This document shows, one piece after another, positions 55,601-62,380 of a stretch of 64,000 nucleotides of DNA (position 1 is its first letter; every line of letters begins with the position of its first letter). The position numbers were made by a program, and so were the translations under genes. Under the pieces are notes generated by a model, which did no database searches, had not been told where the DNA came from, and was given only the letters and a program-made list of their open reading frames with translations. The stretch lies in the NCBI GenBank assembly GCA_022457155.1, contig JAJGOT010000123.1, forward strand, positions 1,072,501 through 1,136,500, read 5' to 3'. Origin of the DNA: Cladopsammia gracilis (taxonomy: Eukaryota; Cnidaria; Anthozoa; Scleractinia; Dendrophylliidae).

Positions 55601-56714
55601 GTTTTTTCAACCATAACAGGTCAATCTTTTGTCCATCTTTTCGGGAGATTCTTAAAGGAAAGACAGTTCCACCTTCATACCCAAAGACATTCACGGCCAA
55701 TCCAGGGTTCCTTCGTTCAAACTTCCCAATGTCACTCAGGGGTGTTGGGAAAGACAACCCATTCCAATCCAACTCCCTGCTTTGTTCTCTCAATTCGATT
55801 GAGATTCTTTCAGCATTCTTTTCAACTGGGTTGAGAGCTCGTGTCACACACCACTTGAAACAACCCACATCTTCATTCTTCATGTTCACCACCGCTCTCT
55901 TATTCTTCAACCCCGCTGGAAGCTTCATCCAGGAACTTCCTTGCAGAGGCTGAAATTTAGCGAATGGAATGACCAACTGCATCACTCTCACAAATCTCCA
56001 ATTCGATCCTCGCATTTGAAAAGTCGCCATGTTCTCCATCACTCTTTCAATCATCTCATCAATAGCTTCCCACCTGTCAGTGCCTTCAAGGTTTGTCAAC
56101 ACCCGTGAGTGAAAGTTTGCTTCTTCTTCAATCTCATCACCAGTTGCTAATTCAGTCCGAGCCATCAGGCAAGTTAAAATTAATTTGACTCTGGTCAATC
56201 GATTTTGTTCAAACAAGGTCCCAATTTGTGGCCGCACACGATTGAAAAACTCTCTGGGAAGTTCTCCTGCTCTTCCTGGAATGACCATTTCTCTCGCAAA
56301 TCCATTGAATGCTGAAGCTCGTTCCACAGTTCGCAACTGAGCAATCTGTCTTCTCAAGGCTTCAACTCGTGGATCAGGCTGCCTCTCAATCTCAGCAGTT
56401 TCCAACCAATTCAACCAATCAGAAACTGTTTCAACATTTTGTTGAACGACTGAAGGAACTTCTTGAGCAAAAATCGGTCTTCTTTCCGGAATCAAAATAG
56501 GAACATCAATTTTTTTATTTTTCCAATTCAGGGGGTTGATTTTTGTGTTTTTCCGGATTCTCAAACGAGCTGCTTTATTCATTTGAGGATAGTATTTTCT
56601 CGGTTCTTCAGGTTGCGATTCTTCCCAAAGTTCCATCAATTCAGCTTTGGACATTTGAGAGAATCCAACAATTCCTTCTTCACGGGCCCAGTTTTTCAAA
56701 TCTCGCAGATTCAT
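52662..56714 (-). CDS. polB: Protein-primed type-B DNA polymerase (pPolB) of the viral element
   Basis: 1350 residues from the ATG at 56712-56714. I prefer this start over upstream extension because MNLRDL follows the start context shared by the neighbouring genes. An N-terminal SAP/Rho-N-like stretch spans residues 1-30, and a C2H2-like zinc pair lies at about 405-425 (FCRRCLNHF..HEESC). Exonuclease motif I is FADFEA (458-463), motif II FFHNLKGYDAHF (602-613) and motif III YLMSDVTLL (759-767). An endonuclease-VII-like Cys/His cluster (CCWIC..HCHFTGKFRG) sits at 556-590. Polymerase motif A is YWDANGLYA (858-866), motif B is KLMNNAVFGKTMEN (994-1007) and motif C is FTDTDSLLY (1091-1099). A KxY-like KCY occurs at 1164. 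A low-complexity VEVEVE run (1261-1273) precedes a lysine-rich tail. Replication by protein priming is the family role. The frame is fully open with all catalytic acidic residues present, so it appears functional. It is the leftmost gene and diverges from the small gene at 56756. Confidence 0.95.
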   Translation of the reverse strand: MNLRDLKNWAREEGIVGFSQMSKAELMELWEESQPEEPRKYYPQMNKAARLRIRKNTKINPLNWKNKKIDVPILIPERRPIFAQEVPSVVQQNVETVSDWLNWLETAEIERQPDPRVEALRRQIAQLRTVERASAFNGFAREMVIPGRAGELPREFFNRVRPQIGTLFEQNRLTRVKLILTCLMARTELATGDEIEEEANFHSRVLTNLEGTDRWEAIDEMIERVMENMATFQMRGSNWRFVRVMQLVIPFAKFQPLQGSSWMKLPAGLKNKRAVVNMKNEDVGCFKWCVTRALNPVEKNAERISIELREQSRELDWNGLSFPTPLSDIGKFERRNPGLAVNVFGYEGGTVFPLRISRKDGQKIDLLWLKKHEDELEKTHYCLITSLSRLLGKQVSQHKGAVVFCRRCLNHFPDDEKLKRHEESCSQFEAVKIVMPNEGSVVKFKNYNRKMEFPFVIFADFEAKQLSISSVQPPGENSFTEKFQKHVACSFAFHLASDFVKRDPVLYRAESNEEDVGKKFVEELTQFVLGIQEEVKFPKRMEFGRKERKQFEEATCCWICEKEFTVDDERVRDHCHFTGKFRGAAHESCNLNFRKPKFTPVFFHNLKGYDAHFIVKSLGLTPGDITCLPNNEEKYISFSKKIEVGEVNGKKLWHEIRFLDSVAFMAAPLENLVKNLEDEDFKETRKVFGEQWEWFKRKGIFPYEWLDSVNKFKIENLPNKEAFYSALNDEGVSDKDYLYAKLVWKKMKMKNLGDFHDAYLMSDVTLLTDVFQRFRKVCRTHYNLDPAWFFTSPGLAWDAALKESGVELELLTDPEMLLFFERGIRGGVSTIFHRKAKANNKFMGDDFDENQPSKYLAYWDANGLYAWAMSNPLPVGSFQWMTEDELERWSDESCVLEVDVDIPKELHDHFNDFPPLPERLMMGKVEKLIPNLRNKRKMVVHQRLLKQALELGCVLKKVRRGVKFREECWLKSFIDKNVILRQQSKNAFEKDFFKLMNNAVFGKTMENIRKRKDVRLVCQGHKFCKLVAKPNFEHFTIFDENLVGVHMKRTKMTFDKPVYVGQAILDVSKSLMYDFHYSYVKKKWEKAQLCFTDTDSLLYEIETDDLFVDIAKDVPKHFDTSEFAETHPRVVDGTIKRMNKKVLGLMKDEACGGVIEEFVGLRAKCYSFKVHGGGGTKKCKGVKKRVVKKRITHEDYVDCLETKNPQMRIMNCIRSSKHEIFTQRINKTALSAGDDKRYVREDGISTLAWGHWRLGEEANEVEEVEVEVEVEVEKEKIELKMGRTEEDLKAERLEKKRKQIVRFLKKKEKFGERVELFILENKFHVKEDVLLGMGMKILKGWPRYVVQEEE

Positions 56715-56760
56715 TTTATTTGATAAAATTAAAAAAAAATATTTCCTCAAATAAAATGAA
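56710..56760. promoter_or_regulatory. Divergent start region with 14-bp inverted repeat (polB / DNA-binding gene)
   Basis: TTCATTTTATTTGA at 56710-56723 is the exact reverse complement of TCAAATAAAATGAA at 56747-56760. Each arm contains the start codon of one of the two divergent genes, and the 23-base spacer is A-rich. Both genes therefore have the same sequence immediately before and into the start codon, which suggests a mirrored promoter or leader. Confidence 0.6.
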
Positions 56761-57160
56761 GTTTTCGATTCAGGAAGAAGGAAAAGAAAAAAATATTTTT
56801 TATACATTTAAGGAAGCCAGCCAGCAAACAGGAATTCCAATTGCCAACATTTGGAGAGTTCTCAACAGAGCAAACAAAAAATTTAAAAGGAAAGATGGAA
56901 AAGTTTTTTACATTCGGGATGAAATAACAGATGAACCTTTTTTCCAAGTTGATGGAAAAGATATTTTTGATTTGGATGAACTAGAAAAGTTTAAAATTTC
57001 AAGCCAAGTTTTTATCAATCAAATCCTCAAGAAGAAAACTCATTTCCTTGATTCTGAGGAAATTTCTCATTATCTTACATGGAAATCTCCTGATTTTGTT
57101 TTCTTCATTGAAAAATTGAGTGAAAATCAGAGGGGAAAAAAAATCAAGGTAAAAAATTAA
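56756..57160 (+). CDS. Small HTH/NUMOD-like putative DNA-binding protein of the viral element
   Basis: 134 residues from the ATG at 56756. Residues 15-55 (TFKEASQQTGIPIANIWRVL, then a KKFKRKDGKVFY stretch) resemble the helix-turn-helix of NUMOD1-type or MerR-like DNA-binding modules: a Thr-Gly-Ile turn followed by a basic patch and an aromatic. The C-terminal half is charged, with lysines at the end. The family is not certain. Its position divergent from polB and its small size fit an early regulator or replication accessory protein. The reading frame continues upstream into polB antisense sequence, but the start chosen carries the shared AATAAAATG context. Confidence 0.6.
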   Translation: MKFSIQEEGKEKNIFYTFKEASQQTGIPIANIWRVLNRANKKFKRKDGKVFYIRDEITDEPFFQVDGKDIFDLDELEKFKISSQVFINQILKKKTHFLDSEEISHYLTWKSPDFVFFIEKLSENQRGKKIKVKN

Positions 57161-57179
57161 CCTCATTGAAAACGTTTAA

Positions 57180-57204
57180 TTTTTCATTTCAAAGAAATGA
57201 AAAA
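57180..57204. terminator. Hairpin in convergent gap
   Basis: A perfect 11-bp stem (TTTTTCATTTC / GAAATGAAAAA) with a 3-base AAA loop lies in the 69-base gap between the convergent genes ending at 57160 and 57230. It could act as a transcript 3'-end signal for both strands. Function is inferred. Confidence 0.45.
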
Positions 57205-57229
57205 ACTTACAAGTCTTCATTCACTTCAT

Positions 57230-57859
57230 TTACCAGTCTACCTCCTCAGTATCTTCAAAGTTATCAAACGCTGAAACGTTTCCATTGAATTTTGTTACAA
57301 AAACTGAATTGATTGAACATGAAATGGATTGACAGTTTCCGCAAAAGATGCGAGAAATTCGAAAGATCACATGCCCTGTTAGTTTTTCTCCAATGTGATC
57401 ATGCGGGTCAAACCGAATGGATTTTCTTTGCCCAACTTCTCCTTCACCAAATTTCGAGAATGGAACGCTGATGTTTCCTTTTTGAGTCAACCACAACTTT
57501 CCCCAAACTTTTTCCATCTCGCTTCGATCCGTTTTAATCAGGTTGAAATCTGTTTCTGAAAAATTTCCGAATCTCCAATTTTGTCTATCAACTTTTGACT
57601 TATTCTCCATTGCAAGCTTTCTGATCTGCCCCTCTATCTCTTTCATCTTTTCTTTGATTTCAGGGGGTGATTGATCTAGATTGATTCCCAATGAAAATCC
57701 GTTTTCATTCTTATGAATTTTAAAGACGCATTTCTCAAGTTTGAGAGTGATTGGTCTTTCTTTGAACCGGAGAGGGATTTCAACAAATGGTTGTATTGTT
57801 TTTTTCATTTGCGGTTCTTCGGTTGTGATTTGGTTCGTTTTCAATTCCTTCAACTCCAT
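57230..57859 (-). CDS. Unknown viral-element protein, possible single-strand DNA-binding (OB-fold) protein
   Basis: 209 residues from the ATG at 57857-57859. The N-terminal part reads as beta strands alternating with charged turns (PFVEIPLRFKERPITLKLEK). A helical charged segment follows (PPEIKEKMKEIEGQIRKLA), then a second strand-rich half with HDHIGEKLTGHVIFRISRIF and a hydrophobic strand containing CGNCQSISC. The tail is acidic (FDNFEDTEEVDW). A late strand pair of the form G-x-V-x-F-x-x-I followed by an acidic C-terminus recalls single-strand DNA-binding proteins of large DNA viruses and Polinton-like viruses, but I see no diagnostic motif. It is transcribed toward the polymerase gene and diverges from the acidic gene at 57905. 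Confidence 0.55.
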   Translation of the reverse strand: MELKELKTNQITTEEPQMKKTIQPFVEIPLRFKERPITLKLEKCVFKIHKNENGFSLGINLDQSPPEIKEKMKEIEGQIRKLAMENKSKVDRQNWRFGNFSETDFNLIKTDRSEMEKVWGKLWLTQKGNISVPFSKFGEGEVGQRKSIRFDPHDHIGEKLTGHVIFRISRIFCGNCQSISCSINSVFVTKFNGNVSAFDNFEDTEEVDW

Positions 57860-57904
57860 TTTATATGGAGTAAAAAAAAAAATAATTTTTTTTCTTATTT
57901 AAAA

Positions 57905-58162
57905 ATGGAAGCAGAAGATTTCGAAAGAATGATGGAAGACAGTGATTATATTATAGAATTGATGAATCTCAATTTTAATGACGATTTTGCAATAAAAATT
58001 TTACTTGAACTCGAAAAATCAGGTCATCACCCAGAAGATTTTCTTGGGGAACTTTTAGATTTTTTTGATTTTGATGGAAATGATTTTGAAGAAGATTTCT
58101 CAGCAGCAGAAGTTGTTGAAATGATTATGGAACCAGATTTTGGTCCGCTTGGGAATGTGTGA
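57905..58162 (+). CDS. Small acidic protein of the viral element, function unknown
   Basis: 85 residues from the ATG at 57905, which follows TTATTTAAAA, the element's common start context. The frame is open further upstream, but that part overlaps the divergent gene. The sequence is very rich in Asp/Glu and Phe (ELLDFFDFDGNDFEEDF) with almost no basic residues, and alternates hydrophobic and acidic residues as in transactivation segments or DNA mimics. I do not recognise a family. It ends 65 bases from the convergent membrane-protein gene. Confidence 0.6.
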   Translation: MEAEDFERMMEDSDYIIELMNLNFNDDFAIKILLELEKSGHHPEDFLGELLDFFDFDGNDFEEDFSAAEVVEMIMEPDFGPLGNV

Positions 58163-58227
58163 TTTCACTCCATTTGGAGTTGAATCACTCCCGGCTCGCA
58201 ACGGCTCCCTTCAGTCGCTTCGCTCAC
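58163..58227. terminator. Convergent gap with short palindrome and GC-rich motif
   Basis: The gap between convergent genes holds the palindrome ACTCCATTTGGAGT (58168-58181) and then a GC-rich block (58193-58229) whose reverse complement contains AGCGAAGCGAC and AGGGAGCC. The same block recurs inside the gene at 63143. The palindrome could mark transcript ends. The GC-rich block is a repeated motif of unknown role. Confidence 0.4.
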
Positions 58228-58716
58228 TCAACCCTCAAATTTTTTCTCCCATTCAGCTTCAAACTTTTCCAAATCCAACCCCAAATCAATCACAATCCCA
58301 TCAATCGCTTCCATTGAAAACAAAAATTCATCCCTGTCGAATTTTCCTCTCCGCAAAGCGAAGCGCAAATCACTCAATGTTTTTTCATAGGTGGTGAAAG
58401 CGAATTTCGCCATCTTAATTTTGCTTTTCAGATTCTTCATTTCATTCGCGGTTTTCAAAACTAATCCTGCTCCTGAAATCACTCCCAACACGATTGGGTT
58501 CAAAGTCGCGGCTCCAGCAATCGTCCCGATTGCAACCAGACCGGAAGAGGTCAAATTCATGAGCAGATTCATTTTCTTGAATCGACTATGCGCTCGTTTC
58601 AGGCACCAAAATCTTTTGTGATAAAATCGAAAAAGTTTTTTGATCTCTTCCAGTTCTTCTTCCCGAATTGTGGGGTTGATGTGATTGAAAGTAAAAATGT
58701 TTTGTTTTCGTCCCAT
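58228..58716 (-). CDS. Conserved two-segment membrane protein of the viral element, function unknown
   Basis: 162 residues from the ATG at 58714-58716. A basic N-terminal half (KLFRFYHKRFWCLKRAHSRF) leads into a long hydrophobic stretch at about residues 55-85 (SSGLVAIGTIAGAATLNPIV, LGVISGAGLVL), long enough for a hairpin of two membrane passes rich in small residues. An amphipathic helix (NEMKNLKSKIKMAKFAFTTYE) and a charged C-terminus with EKFEAEWEKKFEG follow. I recall similar proteins from virus-like elements in cnidarian genomes, but know no assigned role. A membrane-active or fusion/holin-like function is only a guess. It lies 34 bases downstream of the fibre gene on the same strand. 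Confidence 0.65.
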   Translation of the reverse strand: MGRKQNIFTFNHINPTIREEELEEIKKLFRFYHKRFWCLKRAHSRFKKMNLLMNLTSSGLVAIGTIAGAATLNPIVLGVISGAGLVLKTANEMKNLKSKIKMAKFAFTTYEKTLSDLRFALRRGKFDRDEFLFSMEAIDGIVIDLGLDLEKFEAEWEKKFEG

Positions 58717-58750
58717 TTTTTTCAGGGAGAAATCATTTTTTCAATCATGC

Positions 58751-60544
58751 TTATCTTGTTTCAAAAACCAGCGAAAGATAAACTGCCTCATGCAACCCGA
58801 TCACCAGGTCATCTTGAGGGGAAAAAGAAAAATTAGTCATGCTTGGGATTTCAATTCCATCCCCAATATGAAATTTCTGGCTTCTGCTTCTACTCCCAGT
58901 CCAGGTTCTTTCAAATTTACGGTTATTCACTGACATGGAGAAAGTCAGATCAATCTTTGGGACGTTCGTTATTGAGGCATGAAATAACCCCACTTCCACC
59001 AGTTTTGTTTTCATTGGGAAGAAAAGAAACCTCGAGGTGCTGCCAATAAACAAAAATTTATTGCTATCATCATTTTTTCGAAAGACGCCGGTTTCCACAA
59101 TTCGGCTCCCAGACAAGTTGTGGCCATTCAAATCCAAGTCAGTCTCCATAACCATCTTCCCTGCTTCGAAAACAAAAGGGAAATCGAAGACGCTGCTTGC
59201 AACATCAGGTTGGGAACCAGCAATGCCATATATGATCAGATTTGCATTTCCTTTTTCAGCGGACTCGGCAGTGCCTCGCCATTTCAAATCCAGGAAAATA
59301 AATTCAGGTGGAGTGATCTTCCATTTATGCATATGGATAATGGATCTGGAATACCCCGAAAACTTCTTAGTTGATTGTTGATTGATATTCAGACTGGCGC
59401 TCACAACGTTGACGCTCACACCATCCATTGACGCGGGGAAGAATTCAATACAAATCGTGTATTCTCCCTCTGGGAGTTTGAACATATTGAATCCAAGTCT
59501 CCCAGAGTATTCATTTAAAAGATCTTTTGTGATTTCCAAGTCATAAGCCTTCTTGTTGAAATGATGCGGCGAATCTGGAAAATCACTTATCCCAGTCACT
59601 GTCATATGATGTTCAGAGCTGGATTCATCCACATCTTCCATCAGATAGCGGAATGCGTCCTTTGGGTGAGAGGTTGACGTGATATGCGATTCATTTACGT
59701 ATTTTTTGATGTTCTCTTCTAATTCCATCGTGTGGGCTACCACACCTCCTATCTTGTTATCCACATAAGATTTTGGCGTGGGTTGTCGCTTCAGAGTTGG
59801 CGTTGCAATATTGTTTATTTGTTGCGAGTTCATATCCAGGTTTCCGGTCATTGTCCCGCCTTCCAACGAAAGCTTTTTCGCGGATTGGGCATCCACATAT
59901 CGCATATTTGCGCCCTGATCGGCAACTTCGGGATCTTTCACGTTAAAAATGGTGTGATTTCCCATATCCAAAGCCGTCTCCATTGGAAACGTCTCTTTGC
60001 GGCTGAGAAAGATATTTTTGACGTCATTATAAGAAACCAGGTTGTTGTATGCGGCTCCCAAATCATGCCATGTTTGTTGTTTTGAGTTTTTCACGTTGAA
60101 AAGTTCTTTTAAATCAATATCCTTCGTGACTTCATGAGTTGATACATCAGGGTGGAATTTTTTCAGAGTGACCATATTCACCGCTGACAAATCCTGGTTT
60201 TCATCAGTGTCCAGATTGACGATCAATTTGCGATTCATTTCTATTTCCCCGGGGTTGATGAGTTTTTGCCCCCTGAGATCAAGATCCCCAGTCATATGGG
60301 AAGACCCATCCACCTGGAGAGAATCTGCTCGCAATTGCGTTGCAAGCGTGTCAACTTGGTGCTTTGTGATTGCGTCATCATTGTCAACTCCTTCGGCAAC
60401 ATTAACCAGTCGTTTTTGTTGGATATCATAATTATTGTTGGTGTCTAATTTCAAACCACCTTGTTGAACTTGTTTGTTGAAATTTTTCATGTATTCCCTC
60501 ATGTCAACACCGGTGTATCGTCCTACATTGTTGAATATGCCCAT
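58751..60544 (-). CDS. Fibre-like protein with phage-tail-fibre-type repeats
   Basis: 597 residues from the ATG at 60542-60544 (MGIFNNVGRYTG), which follows the ATPase stop by one base. The N-terminal ~270 residues contain repeats of the type seen in trimeric phage tail fibres: MTGDLDLRGQKLINPGEI (84-101), ALDMGNHTIFNVKDP (191-205) and GGTMTGNLDMNSQQINNIAT (229-248), each followed by an A-x-T/N-K/R-x-Y/Q-V-D segment (DAITKHQVD, GANMRYVDAQ, PKSYVDNKI). The C-terminal ~300 residues look beta-rich and could form a receptor-binding head; one further LDLNGHNLSG repeat occurs there. The likely role is an attachment spike projecting from the penton. It is co-directional with the ATPase and membrane-protein genes and probably late. 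Start codons further upstream would overlap the ATPase gene. Confidence 0.8.
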   Translation of the reverse strand: MGIFNNVGRYTGVDMREYMKNFNKQVQQGGLKLDTNNNYDIQQKRLVNVAEGVDNDDAITKHQVDTLATQLRADSLQVDGSSHMTGDLDLRGQKLINPGEIEMNRKLIVNLDTDENQDLSAVNMVTLKKFHPDVSTHEVTKDIDLKELFNVKNSKQQTWHDLGAAYNNLVSYNDVKNIFLSRKETFPMETALDMGNHTIFNVKDPEVADQGANMRYVDAQSAKKLSLEGGTMTGNLDMNSQQINNIATPTLKRQPTPKSYVDNKIGGVVAHTMELEENIKKYVNESHITSTSHPKDAFRYLMEDVDESSSEHHMTVTGISDFPDSPHHFNKKAYDLEITKDLLNEYSGRLGFNMFKLPEGEYTICIEFFPASMDGVSVNVVSASLNINQQSTKKFSGYSRSIIHMHKWKITPPEFIFLDLKWRGTAESAEKGNANLIIYGIAGSQPDVASSVFDFPFVFEAGKMVMETDLDLNGHNLSGSRIVETGVFRKNDDSNKFLFIGSTSRFLFFPMKTKLVEVGLFHASITNVPKIDLTFSMSVNNRKFERTWTGSRSRSQKFHIGDGIEIPSMTNFSFSPQDDLVIGLHEAVYLSLVFETR

Positions 60545-60545
60545 T

Positions 60546-61184
60546 TTAAAAGGTTTCATCAAAATTTTTGGCAACACTTTTCTTTTCTTTGTCAAGGAAA
60601 AGGAATTCAAAGGGTCCAAGTTTGTTGAAAAGATGGGGGTCAATCAAATTCTCTTTTGCAATGAGATCGAGGTGAGTTTTTGTTGCTGGTGGATAAAGCA
60701 GCATGTGTGAACAATTCAAACGAATCTTTTGTGGAACATCATAATAGGACTGGGAAAGATAAATTGGACTGATTCCGTGATGTCTTCCATCTGTCCAATG
60801 ATTTGCGATTTGTTTTTGAATTCGATCGGATGAGTTCATGAGGTCATCAAACACGATGACTTTCCGATTGTTGCTTGGATAATCTGAGGTATTCATGATG
60901 TCATCTGGCCCCAGAATTTCGAGAACTGGATATCCGACTTTTTGGCTGACACCTTCCATCAACTTTTGTAGATCAACGATTTTGTCTTGATGTTGATTGG
61001 GAGAGTAGAAATAAATTTTATCATAGAAGACGAGGGGTTTTCGCAACATGTGCATCAAAGTGTTTGTTTTTCCGCAACGGGTTTGACCCGCAATGAGCAT
61101 TCGGAAATCTTCATCAAGGAAATCACAATATTTTCGGTCTGGCTTCGCTCCGCTCGCGTTTCGATCATAATTTGGAATCTTCAT
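60546..61184 (-). CDS. Packaging ATPase (A32/FtsK-HerA type) of the viral element
   Basis: 212 residues from the ATG at 61182-61184. Walker A is GQTRCGKTN (33-41) and Walker B VIVFDD (109-114), with Asp113 and Asp114 as the acidic pair. A candidate arginine finger is Arg134 in TDGRHHGIS, and a sensor-like Gln145 lies in YLSQSYYDVP. This order and the short length match the DNA-packaging ATPases of Polintons, virophages and nucleocytoplasmic large DNA viruses, which pump genomic DNA into preformed capsids. The upstream extension to 61235 lies in the inverted repeat shared with the divergent gene and is rejected. The stop is one base from the fibre start. Confidence 0.93.
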   Translation of the reverse strand: MKIPNYDRNASGAKPDRKYCDFLDEDFRMLIAGQTRCGKTNTLMHMLRKPLVFYDKIYFYSPNQHQDKIVDLQKLMEGVSQKVGYPVLEILGPDDIMNTSDYPSNNRKVIVFDDLMNSSDRIQKQIANHWTDGRHHGISPIYLSQSYYDVPQKIRLNCSHMLLYPPATKTHLDLIAKENLIDPHLFNKLGPFEFLFLDKEKKSVAKNFDETF

Positions 61185-61243
61185 TTTAAGTGACAAAACA
61201 ACATTTATCTCCAAAGATAAATGTTGTTTTGTCACTTAAAATG
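61182..61243. promoter_or_regulatory. Perfect 29-bp inverted repeat joining divergent start codons
   Basis: 61182-61210 and 61215-61243 are exact reverse complements separated by CCAA. Each arm begins at the start codon of one gene (ATPase, minus; structural protein, plus), so both transcripts would carry the same leader (TTGTCACTTAAAATG). This is probably a bidirectional promoter or operator with two-fold symmetry; it could also fold as a cruciform. Confidence 0.7.
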
Positions 61244-62380
61244 GATCTTGAAAGAATAAAGAAGTTTGCCGAACGTGAACAGCAGGGATATCAAATCGCG
61301 AAAGCCGTCACAGAAGTGAAAAATGAAATGAAAGACCGAGAAAAAGGGCGGGATGTTGTCATGAGTGATTATTTCAAGACTCTCAGAGAACCCCTGCTGG
61401 AGCAACAAAAGAAGACAGATGCAAAACAAGATGCAGTGATTGAGCAACTCCGGCAAAATCAACTTGCTTTGACTGATGGCTTCAAAGACTTGGTAGAAAC
61501 GAACAGAGATATTATTACGCTGTCTACCGAGCTTCCGCAACTTTCGGGCCCGCCGGATGAAAAAGACACTGGTATTTCCATTGCAGCTGTAGAAAATAGG
61601 TTTGATAAAGATGATAAAATTATTTTAAATAATTATCATCTTCCCAAGCCTAATGACCTGATGGCTATGAAAACTCAAGAGCTAAACAAGCTCAAAGAGA
61701 GTGCTCAGGCAACTGTTAAAATTATTTCGAATAAAATAAGTGGAGTAAAGAGGAGCAAACAAAAAGACACACCAAAAGGTTTATCTGACATTGAATCTTA
61801 TAAAAGAGAGCAAAAGACATTATCAAGTTATGCAAGCACAATTAATGACATCATATCTTTGCGAAAATACTACACACAACCAAAACATGGGGAAGGCATT
61901 CGAAAATACAAACAACCTCGCAGAAATGCCTTCAAGATTCAAAAAGACCACTATGGTGGGCTTCTCATCGATGTCCCCAAACTTTTAAATGAAATGAAAC
62001 TGAATGCCTTCCGAGGTGGTAAATTGATCTATCAGGCTGATGCAGACAAATCACTCATCGACCTGCTAACAAAGAGATTCAACCCGAAAAAGAACTATTC
62101 CTTGAATGCCGTGAGGATTTTCAACGATTTGAATACACTGTCAAATATGCCACCTCACAAATCCTCAGGTAAATCAAGGATGGTGGGATCCAGCGTTGTC
62201 TTCTATCAAAAGCCAGAAGAGCTGGCAGATCGGATGAAAATTTTGATTGGCTCAATGGCTGCTGGCAACAATTCGCATGTCTTGAGGAATGATCTTTCCC
62301 AAATAAATGATGAACTCTTGAGAATTGGAGCAATCGATAGAACAATGCATGAAAAACTTTATCAGAAGTATTTAAAATAA
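61241..62380 (+). CDS. Coiled-coil virion structural protein of Polinton-like element, unnamed
   Basis: 379 residues from the ATG at 61241, at the edge of the inverted repeat. The N-terminal ~110 residues are a charged, heptad-like coiled coil (ERIKKFAEREQQGYQIAK, EQLRQNQLALTDGFKDLV). A Pro/Asp-rich linker and a basic middle (KYKQPRRNAFKIQK) follow. The C-terminal ~110 residues include GGKLIYQADADKSLIDLLT and end with a module of the form RMKILIGSMAAGNNSHVLRN - DLSQINDELLRIGAID. From recall, this last module is frequent in a capsid-block protein of metazoan Polinton-like elements, with no assigned role. It overlaps the next gene by one base (TAATG), indicating coupled late expression. Confidence 0.7.
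   Translation: MDLERIKKFAEREQQGYQIAKAVTEVKNEMKDREKGRDVVMSDYFKTLREPLLEQQKKTDAKQDAVIEQLRQNQLALTDGFKDLVETNRDIITLSTELPQLSGPPDEKDTGISIAAVENRFDKDDKIILNNYHLPKPNDLMAMKTQELNKLKESAQATVKIISNKISGVKRSKQKDTPKGLSDIESYKREQKTLSSYASTINDIISLRKYYTQPKHGEGIRKYKQPRRNAFKIQKDHYGGLLIDVPKLLNEMKLNAFRGGKLIYQADADKSLIDLLTKRFNPKKNYSLNAVRIFNDLNTLSNMPPHKSSGKSRMVGSSVVFYQKPEELADRMKILIGSMAAGNNSHVLRNDLSQINDELLRIGAIDRTMHEKLYQKYLK

Noticed and set aside
52743..56723. Many plus-strand open frames of 60-126 codons opposite the polymerase gene
   Set aside because: They are antisense shadows of a 1350-codon gene with complete motifs; none has a start context or recognisable domain.
61190..61240. N-terminal extensions of ATPase and structural protein with nearly the same residues
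   Set aside because: They arise from the inverted repeat and begin with GTG; the ATGs at 61184 and 61241 fit the common leader.
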